Below are positions 61,301 through 64,000 of a DNA stretch of 64,000 nt, piece by piece. The translations under genes were made by a program, and so were the position numbers. This DNA comes from Gavia stellata. Lineage: Eukaryota > Chordata > Aves > Gaviiformes > Gaviidae. The number at the start of each line of letters is the position of its first letter. Positions within the stretch are counted from its first letter, which is position 1. The stretch spans positions 29,265,236 through 29,329,235 of the forward strand of contig NC_082603.1 of assembly GCF_030936135.1 (NCBI RefSeq), written 5' to 3'. The notes beneath the pieces are model-generated. The model was not told the origin of the DNA. It ran no database searches and was given only the letters and a program-made list of their open reading frames with translations.

Positions 61301-63413
61301 GGCCCATGACGTACCTAGAGGCTGTCAGAACTGGGTTTGTTCAGCCTTAGGAAGATCAAGCTAAAGAGGGATGTTACTGCTGTCTTCTGCCAACTATTGC
61401 GAGGGTATAAAGAAGGTAGAACTGGGCTCCTCTTGGAGATGCACAGCAAAAGGATGAGGCAATCTACACAAGTTGTAAGAAGGGAAATTCCAAGTAGATA
61501 CTAGAAAATGTTTTAGTTTTATAGTGAGGTGGTTCAAACTTTGGAATAGGTTCCCCAGAAGGATTACGGAATCTTCATCTTGAGAGATATTTAAAACCTG
61601 ACTAGACGTGATCTTGAACAAACTGGTCTAATTTTGAATTTGTCTGGGCCAGATGACTTCCAGAGATCCCTTCCAAGATAAATCATACTATGAATTGATA
61701 CAAGTTTTCAGTATTGTTGTTTTGCCTTTATTCAACAGCTTTGGGGAAAACATGTCCTTATACTTTACTGTTGTTCTGTGTTCTCAATTTTCCTTGTGAC
61801 CTTTCTTTTGTTATCTGTTAAATGAAACTCGGTATGAACCTGACTAATAATTCCTTCTGATTTTGTAAGACATCGTACCTTCTGAGTTTGCATTAGTCTT
61901 TATTGACTTTATTGAACAATCCTACTCATAAGTTAGAACTGGTGGATTTTGAAAGGATTTCTTTGTTTTTATTAAGTCTGTAATTTTTAATACTCCATAG
62001 GAAGTGGGCAATCAGCACCGAGCAGCAGTCTTACCTCTCCAAGCCATGTCAACCTGTCTCCAAATACAGTCCCAGATTTTTCTTACTCAAGCAGTGAGGA
62101 TGAGTTCTATGATGCTGATGAATTCTATCAGAGCAGTTCTTCCCCAAAGCGATGTATGGAGTAAGTAGCTGAAATTATGCAGTGCATGCTGAATACAATT
62201 TTTATCTACAAGGGCATGGCTTGTCTGCTTGTAGAAGTTAGTTAAGCTAAATAAGTGAATAAGCTACACTGGCATTAAAAAAAAACCAAAACAACAAACC
62301 CAAACAAAAAAAAATGCGGGGGAGGCAAAAAAGCCACTCTGTGTAACAGAATAAGATTACCCCCTCTCCCAGCACAGTCGTCTGTAAGGGATACAGTTTC
62401 CTCCTCTGCTCCTTCCCGTTTCATCAGGTATATATGTTGACAAAACTCTAACATAAACCAAACTTGGGAAGCCACCAGCTCAGAGATACAATCTGAGACC
62501 ATGGTCTATTTCACATACGTTTGTTGCAGCTTTTGGTAAATAACCAATTCCCTCTCACATTTACTAAAAGAAATTTTTTGAAGTTGACTACCTTTCCCCA
62601 AAATCTCTATTTACTCTCCTTTTTTATTAATTGGAAAATTAATTTTAAGAGATGCAACATATTTTAAAGAGGAATTTTCATCTGGTTTATGCTTTCAGGT
62701 GTTACTATCTTAGACTGCAGGCTTTCCCATTTGTTCAGCTACAGTCCATTTTAAGTTTTCTGTGAATTAGCATGCAGCGCATATATTAATGTCTATTAGT
62801 AAACTCCTTAGGGAATTGATGTCTATGTATATCAAATTATAATAATGTGGTCTGAGTTAGTTCATTGTGAATTGTGAGAATGTATGACTCTTCCTCAGTT
62901 CTTCAGGGTCTGCTGCGGTCCTAACTCGGAGCAGCACAGGAAGCAGTCTGAAACGTCCAGATACCACAGAGTCCCTCAATTCTTCCATGTCTAATGGGAC
63001 AAATGATGCTGGTAAGTGGACTGCGTGAACTTTCAGTAAGGAGTTCTTGATTGTTAATCTGAGTGTAAACTGTGTCTAAATATATATATATGATCATATA
63101 TATATATATGTCAGGGTACTTCTGGAAAATAGAAAATCTACTGTTTCTTTATTATGGGAAGATTGTTGAACTGTAGGATTTAAAAACCTGACTTTTAAGA
63201 ATAAGACCTTTTTGGCAGCCAATATATATGCTAATTAAATACAGTCTGTCTTTTGGAGGTTTAGAGAAAAAGAAAAGCAATTTGGTCTTTCTAGATCTCT
63301 TCGATCCTCCGGATGATCGAGATGATGATGGGGAAGGAGAATCAGTGGAAGAACATAAGAGTGTTATTATGCATCTATTGTCACAAGTTAGATTAGGAAT
63401 GGATCTAACAAAG
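4254..63413 (+). CDS. OSBPL9: OSBPL9 (ORP9), 5' part, 14 coding exons, 390 N-terminal residues
   Basis: The spliced frame is 4254-4364, 15030-15080, 19013-19091, 31665-31741, 42713-42808, 44854-44901, 50999-51028, 51893-51943, 55929-55967, 58962-59055, 59609-59710, 62001-62160, 62899-63011 and 63295-63413. It is open throughout and reads as ORP9 (family knowledge, recognised by eye). Seen: a PH domain at about residues 2-100 with K17-G18-W19 and R22-W23-F24-V25-L26, and the C-terminal PH tryptophan W90; a helical linker at about 107-194; a Ser/Pro-rich region at 195-350 with an FFAT motif at 294-300; and residues 374-390 leading into the ORD. Established for ORP9: it moves phosphatidylserine and PI4P at ER-trans-Golgi contacts, pairs with ORP11, binds PI4P through the PH domain and binds VAP proteins through FFAT. 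The mammalian protein is about 736 residues, so roughly half is here; the ORD with its lipid-binding signature lies beyond the window. Twelve of the 14 visible donors are GT; those of introns 4 and 6 are GC. Confidence 0.97.
4468..4503 (+). promoter_or_regulatory. Paired CCAAT boxes just inside intron 1
   Basis: CCAAT at 4468-4472 and again at 4499-4503, 31 bases apart (close to three helical turns), each followed by GGGG. GC boxes follow at about 4574-4597. This spacing is typical of cooperative NF-Y pairs, suggesting a second start cluster in the same island. Confidence 0.5.
13633..13670. repeat. 19-base tandem duplication
   Basis: Two adjacent copies of TAGCTATATCTCAGATACG differing at one base (GATACG versus GAAACG), followed by the first three bases of a third copy. 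A local slippage duplication inside intron 1. Confidence 0.9.
15030..15080 (+). CDS. OSBPL9: OSBPL9 exon 2: PH domain
   Basis: Codes residues 38-54 ([17 protein letters not shown]), 17 codons, phase 0 at both ends. The acceptor is a T-rich tract ending TTTCAG and the donor is AGG|GTAAGT, a full consensus site. The basic cluster (K39, K41, R44, R47, R48) fits the positively charged phosphoinositide face of the PH domain (inference). Skipping this exon would keep frame but remove part of the PH fold. Confidence 0.96.
17416..17432. repeat. Poly-A run
   Basis: Seventeen consecutive A. No retrotransposed sequence was recognised upstream of it, so it is treated as a simple homopolymer. Confidence 0.9.
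18558..18574. repeat. Poly-T run
   Basis: Seventeen consecutive T in intron 2, about 440 bases before the exon 3 acceptor; too distant to be its polypyrimidine tract. Confidence 0.9.
19013..19091 (+). CDS. OSBPL9: OSBPL9 exon 3: PH domain core strands
   Basis: Codes residues 55-80 plus the first base of codon 81. It contains the acidic loop D61-D62-E63-D64-D65 and the strand pair ending TFHFQ typical of PH domains. The acceptor is TTTCACAG; the donor is CAGG|GTGAGC, phase 1, which completes Ala81 with the first two bases of exon 4. Confidence 0.96.
24054..24087. repeat. Perfect 17-base tandem duplication
   Basis: CTTGCATCCAAAGTGTC occurs twice head to tail without mismatch in intron 3, implying a recent slippage event that may be length-polymorphic. 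Confidence 0.95.
30667..30695. repeat. A-rich low-complexity tract
   Basis: Runs of A interrupted by two single G residues. It follows a G-rich stretch (GGGGGG) at 30661-30666. No linked retroelement recognised. Confidence 0.8.
31665..31741 (+). CDS. OSBPL9: OSBPL9 exon 4: PH C-terminal helix, followed by a GC donor
   Basis: Completes Ala81 and codes residues 82-106 ([15 protein letters not shown] and onward to LQLQ). This is the amphipathic C-terminal helix of the PH domain with its invariant tryptophan, W90. The acceptor is TTTTTCAG. The donor is CAG|GCAAGT, a GC rather than GT site: only this boundary joins in phase 0 to exon 5 and reproduces the known ORP9 sequence across the junction. 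Confidence 0.95.
32046..32098. repeat. T15 followed by (GTTT)n microsatellite
   Basis: Fifteen T followed by about nine GTTT-type units with minor interruptions, some 300 bases past the exon 4 donor. On the opposite strand it reads as an (AAAC)n/A tail, possibly the remnant tail of an unrecognised retrocopy. Confidence 0.9.
34087..34166. repeat. Imperfect tandem duplication within CpG island 2
   Basis: An exact 18-base word (GCGCGGCGCTGAGCCCGC) occurs at 34087-34104 and 34138-34155. A 14-base word (CGCCTCCCTTCACG) occurs at 34116-34129 and 34153-34166. The differing offsets (51 and 37) indicate a duplication with a later 14-base loss. Confidence 0.85.
34401..34409 (+). CDS. OSBPL9: Candidate alternative first exon coding MAG (end of exon; 5' UTR upstream)
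   Basis: ATG GCC GGT sits immediately before a full donor (GGT|GTGAGT). The initiation context has G at -3 and G at +4. The exon would end in phase 0, exactly the phase needed to join exon 5, giving MAG followed by GVDSGF. The predicted product lacks residues 1-106 (the PH domain) but keeps the dimerisation linker, FFAT and ORD. Function is inferred from position, phase and signals only; no transcript evidence is available. Confidence 0.55.
35419..35457. repeat. GTCC-rich simple repeat
   Basis: Degenerate (GTCC)n sequence (GTCGTCCGTCCGTGTCCGTCC and similar) downstream of CpG island 2. C-rich sequence continues to about 35480. Confidence 0.8.
39588..39782 (-). mobile_element. Old CR1 3' fragment
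   Basis: On the minus strand this reads as a degraded CR1 3' end: its low-coordinate edge has AGAATCATGG (complement of the CR1 tail), then GGAGGAGACCTCTGGAAGTCACCTGGTCC, the usual 3' UTR landmark, and further body sequence. Heavily diverged and 5' truncated, with no usable open frame. Confidence 0.8.
41037..41070. repeat. (TTCTC)n pyrimidine microsatellite
   Basis: About six TTCTC-type units, all pyrimidine, about 1.6 kb before the exon 5 acceptor. Confidence 0.85.
42713..42808 (+). CDS. OSBPL9: OSBPL9 exon 5: start of helical linker
   Basis: Codes residues 107-138, from [10 protein letters not shown] to LIDQLK, 32 codons with phase 0 at both ends. The acceptor is TTATGTCTAG and the donor AAG|GTATGG. 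From about residue 119 the pattern of charged and leucine positions looks helical. In ORP9 this region between PH and ORD mediates dimerisation with ORP11 (family knowledge). It is the first shared exon if the intron 4 promoter is used. Confidence 0.96.
42809..44853 (+). other. OSBPL9: OSBPL9 intron 5
   Basis: 2.0 kb, GT-AG, AT-rich. No repeat or gene recognised. Confidence 0.88.
44854..44901 (+). CDS. OSBPL9: OSBPL9 exon 6: helical linker, followed by a GC donor
   Basis: Codes residues 139-154 ([16 protein letters not shown]), 16 codons, phase 0 at both ends. The acceptor is CTTTCTTTTAG. The donor is AAA|GCAAGT. The only nearby GT, at 44906, would shift the frame into a stop in exon 7, and the EQRK-KIE join of the GC site matches the known protein. 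Highly charged, probably coiled coil. Confidence 0.94.
44902..50998 (+). other. OSBPL9: OSBPL9 intron 6 (GC-AG), contains the best-preserved CR1
   Basis: 6.1 kb, starting GCAAGT and ending TTTTACAG. It contains an antisense CR1 at about 47205-48372. The rest is AT-rich with no recognised feature; the 48400-48560 stretch just beyond the CR1 is somewhat richer in G+C but was not identified. Confidence 0.88.
47205..48372 (-). mobile_element. CR1 LINE, 5'-truncated, with a long intact part of ORF2 (reverse transcriptase)
   Basis: The minus strand holds an uninterrupted 315-codon frame (48202 down to 47255) with CR1 reverse-transcriptase landmarks: VTSGVPQ (motif B region), then FADDAK at the catalytic FADD box, and a C-terminal region with [13 protein letters not shown] and [14 protein letters not shown]. 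Upstream, in another frame, KAFDTVSH (the catalytic Asp motif A) is readable near 48304-48330, so at least one small deletion around 48235 breaks ORF2. The 3' tail at 47205-47235 is the complement of a CR1 end with a single ATGATTCT-type octamer. 5' truncated at about 48372; ORF1 and the endonuclease are absent, so it cannot move itself. Confidence 0.95.
50999..51028 (+). CDS. OSBPL9: OSBPL9 exon 7: 30-base small exon
   Basis: Codes residues 155-164 ([10 protein letters not shown]), 10 codons, phase 0 at both ends. The acceptor is a long T-rich tract ending TTTTACAG; the donor is AGT|GTAAGT. At 30 bases it is close to microexon size and could be skipped without changing frame. A CR1 copy begins about 155 bases past its donor. 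Confidence 0.94.
51029..51892 (+). other. OSBPL9: OSBPL9 intron 7, half occupied by CR1
   Basis: 864 bases, GT-AG; roughly half is an antisense CR1 fragment (51184-51605). The remainder is short AT-rich flank with an A run near 51721. Confidence 0.9.
51184..51605 (-). mobile_element. CR1 3' fragment, antisense
   Basis: The low-coordinate edge has AGAATCATAAAATCATAGAA (complement of the CR1 octamer tail), then GAGGTTGGAAGGGACCCCTG and CATCTCTGGGCAACCTGTTCC, standard CR1 3' landmarks read in reverse. More diverged than the intron 6 copy; the residual RT C-terminus ([16 protein letters not shown]) is readable only in part. It starts about 155 bases after exon 7. Confidence 0.93.
51893..51943 (+). 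CDS. OSBPL9: OSBPL9 exon 8: helical linker
   Basis: Codes residues 165-181 ([17 protein letters not shown]), 17 codons, phase 0 at both ends. The acceptor is TTTATTTTCCTAG and the donor AAA|GTAAGT. It is a hydrophobic helix with V/I/L at heptad-like spacing. M166 is an internal methionine that could serve a short isoform (inference). Confidence 0.96.
51944..55928 (+). other. OSBPL9: OSBPL9 intron 8
   Basis: 4.0 kb, GT-AG with a TTCCTTAAG acceptor. It contains a candidate alternative terminal exon at 52761-52910. Otherwise AT-rich with T runs near 54470-54505 and 55363-55381, and nothing else recognised. Confidence 0.85.
52761..52910 (+). CDS. Candidate alternative terminal coding exon in intron 8 (49 codons plus stop)
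   Basis: A good acceptor (TGTCTTCATTCTAG) ends at 52760, directly followed by 49 open codons starting [19 protein letters not shown] and ending KKMFVS, then TAA. Read from exon 8 (phase 0) this frame is entered in register, so a transcript using it would encode PH plus part of the linker and then a short basic tail, with no FFAT or ORD. A canonical AATAAA occurs only at 54241, 1.3 kb further on. I do not recognise the 49 residues. It may be a chance frame; the support is the acceptor, the exact phase and the length. Confidence 0.3.
   Translation: MPDTLRPVKIEVFRTLQDQKSFTKRISAYFVKSKFPISSLKILKKMFVS
55929..55967 (+). CDS. OSBPL9: OSBPL9 exon 9: 39-base exon
   Basis: Codes residues 182-194 ([13 protein letters not shown]), 13 codons, phase 0 at both ends. 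The acceptor ends TTCCTTAAG, a less common AAG form after a T-rich tract; the donor is ATA|GTAAGT. It is an acidic/polar continuation of the linker. Confidence 0.95.
55968..58961 (+). other. OSBPL9: OSBPL9 intron 9
   Basis: 3.0 kb, GT-AG, AT-rich. A lysine-rich 29-codon open stretch at 57728-57814 follows a TAG but lacks a pyrimidine tract. Nothing else recognised. Confidence 0.85.
58962..59055 (+). CDS. OSBPL9: OSBPL9 exon 10: Pro/Ser-rich linker
   Basis: Codes residues 195-225 ([16 protein letters not shown] and onward to VIPP) plus one base of codon 226. The acceptor is TTGTCTCAG and the donor CCAG|GTATGG, phase 1. Proline spacing suggests an unstructured tether. The frame stays open for about 70 codons past the donor. 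Confidence 0.95.
59056..59608 (+). other. OSBPL9: OSBPL9 intron 10
   Basis: 553 bases, GT-AG. Its first 209 bases remain open in the exon 10 frame until TAA at 59265; a second donor-like GTAAAT lies at 59264, but it would shift the frame at exon 11. Confidence 0.88.
59609..59710 (+). CDS. OSBPL9: OSBPL9 exon 11: Ser/Pro-rich linker
   Basis: Completes Glu226 and codes residues 227-259 ([18 protein letters not shown] and onward to PTPNST), ending phase 1. The acceptor is TATCCCCTAG and the donor ACAG|GTACAG. Low-complexity linker sequence with several Ser/Thr-Pro sites. Confidence 0.95.
59711..62000 (+). other. OSBPL9: OSBPL9 intron 11, contains an old sense-strand CR1
   Basis: 2.3 kb, GT-AG. 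Its second half is a decayed CR1 in the gene's orientation (about 60740-61695). The first kilobase is AT-rich with no recognised feature. Confidence 0.88.
60740..61695 (+). mobile_element. Decayed CR1 fragment, sense orientation
   Basis: Pieces of the RT C-terminal half are readable on the + strand in shifting frames: NWLD near 60744, VTNGVSQG near 60810, an RPHLEY-like segment near 61230. The 3' landmark GATGACTTCCAGAGATCCC follows, ending with an ACTATGAATTG tail near 61695. Multiple stops and frameshifts; considerably older than the intron 6 copy. Confidence 0.88.
62001..62160 (+). CDS. OSBPL9: OSBPL9 exon 12: FFAT-containing linker
   Basis: Completes Gly260 and codes residues 261-312, ending phase 2 (GA of Asp313). 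It is serine-rich, then has a SSSED acidic lead-in and the FFAT core EFYDADE at residues 294-300. In ORP9 the FFAT motif binds the MSP domain of ER proteins VAPA and VAPB, anchoring the ER side of the contact. The acceptor is ACTCCATAG and the donor TGGA|GTAAGT. Confidence 0.96.
62102..62122 (+). other. OSBPL9: FFAT (VAP-binding) motif codons
   Basis: Codons for E294-F295-Y296-D297-A298-D299-E300. This matches the EFFDAxE consensus with Tyr for the second aromatic, preceded by phosphorylatable/acidic residues S289-S290-S291-E292-D293 that act as the acidic tract in this family. Confidence 0.93.
62161..62898 (+). other. OSBPL9: OSBPL9 intron 12
   Basis: 738 bases, GT-AG. A-rich sequence near 62278-62313; nothing else recognised. 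Confidence 0.88.
62899..63011 (+). CDS. OSBPL9: OSBPL9 exon 13: Ser/Thr-rich linker
   Basis: Completes Asp313 and codes residues 314-350 ([20 protein letters not shown] and onward to NGTNDA) plus one base of codon 351. The acceptor is TTCCTCAG and the donor GCTG|GTAAGT, phase 1. Probably unstructured; multiple Ser/Thr sites near basic residues could be phosphorylated (inference). Confidence 0.95.
63012..63294 (+). other. OSBPL9: OSBPL9 intron 13
   Basis: 283 bases, the shortest intron in the window, GT-AG; contains the AT palindrome. Confidence 0.9.
63080..63107. repeat. 28-base perfect AT palindrome in intron 13
   Basis: Alternating TA arms on either side of a central TGATCA (63091-63096), an exact inverted repeat able to form a cruciform or RNA hairpin. 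It starts about 70 bases after the exon 13 donor in a 283-base intron. Confidence 0.9.
63295..63413 (+). CDS. OSBPL9: OSBPL9 exon 14: acidic stretch and entry to the ORD
   Basis: Completes Asp351 and codes residues 352-390. An acidic run (D357 to E370) is followed by [18 protein letters not shown], the conserved lead-in to the OSBP-related lipid-transfer domain. The acceptor is TCTTTCTAG and the donor AAG|GTAAAC, phase 0. The next exon is not seen before the window ends. Confidence 0.95.
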
Positions 63414-64000
63414 GTAAACTTGCTGGTTGTTCATGGGGAAGGGAGGGAGAGTAAACCCTTAATTCTGTGTAAATCAGTTTGATGTTAAAGTAATAATTTA
63501 ACTGTATATTTGTTCTAAGGGCTAGTTAAGCTATAATCTCGTTAGCTTTTTTTTTAATTGGAGTTGCTACTGGGAGGGGAAAAAGGAATGCAGAATAAAT
63601 ATATCCAACTGCTAAGATCTGTTTGGGAAAATAGTTTGCTATGGAAAGTAGCTATTTGTTCTCCTTGAAGCTGATCCTTGGAGTGCCTGTAAAGTTGGGG
63701 TAAGAGGAATGCTGTACACAGTAGTAATGTTTCTCCATGCAGTAATAATGTCCCTCCTGTCTTTAGCTTCCTAGAAGAAAGGGACCTACAAGATCCCAGT
63801 GTATGGTGACATTCAATAAGACATAAATAAAATAAAAGGGGGAATTAAGAATATAGTGAAATGCTTTGCTTAATTGGGATCTTGTTGAATAAGTTGCTTT
63901 GGTATTTTAAAATGCTACATGTACGTCTGGCAAGTAGAGAGTTGGATTTTTCGTGAATGTGATTCGTGTTGGTGTCTGTCTTAAGGTTGAATGAACAGCA
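63414..64000 (+). other. OSBPL9: OSBPL9 intron 14 (partial)
   Basis: Starts with donor GTAAAC; AT-rich with no recognised exon to the window end. The next ORD exon must lie beyond. Confidence 0.85.

Noticed and set aside
1..64000. CRISPR arrays, prokaryotic operons, tRNA or rRNA genes, endogenous retroviruses
   Set aside because: None seen; the window is an ordinary vertebrate gene region with spliced exons and CR1 repeats.

Overview
The window is vertebrate nuclear DNA, almost certainly from a bird. It is AT-rich and intron-dominated, with two sharp CpG islands. All recognisable interspersed repeats are CR1 non-LTR retrotransposons with the characteristic 3' tail, and no Alu, MIR or L1-like sequence was noticed. 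A non-avian sauropsid (turtle or crocodilian) is less likely but not excluded.

There is one protein-coding gene, on the + strand: the 5' portion of OSBPL9 (ORP9, oxysterol-binding-protein-related protein 9). Fourteen consecutive coding exons (positions 4254 to 63413) join in frame into the first 390 residues: the N-terminal PH domain (exons 1-4), a helical linker encoded by small exons (exons 5-9), a Ser/Pro-rich linker carrying the FFAT motif (exons 10-13), and the first residues leading into the sterol/lipid-transfer (ORD) domain (exon 14). Most of the ORD and the 3' end lie beyond 64000.

Layout: 1-3770 is upstream AT-rich sequence with no recognised gene. CpG island 1 (about 3770-5030) holds the main promoter and exon 1. 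Intron 1 (10.7 kb), intron 2 (3.9 kb) and intron 3 (12.6 kb) look repeat-poor. Intron 4 (11 kb) contains a second CpG island (about 33760-34780) with a candidate alternative first exon that would replace the PH domain by three residues. Exons 5-9 follow, all phase 0 at both ends. The last third carries most of the CR1 copies: a well-preserved antisense copy in intron 6, an older antisense copy in intron 7 and an old sense copy in intron 11. A small decayed copy also lies in intron 4.

The points most worth a second look are two GC-AG introns (4 and 6), the intronic CpG-island promoter, an unlisted 49-codon frame after a good splice acceptor in intron 8 that could be an alternative terminal exon, and a pair of CCAAT boxes just inside intron 1. 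I found no evidence of a wholly new biological system; this is a well-known gene with some unusual splicing and promoter architecture.
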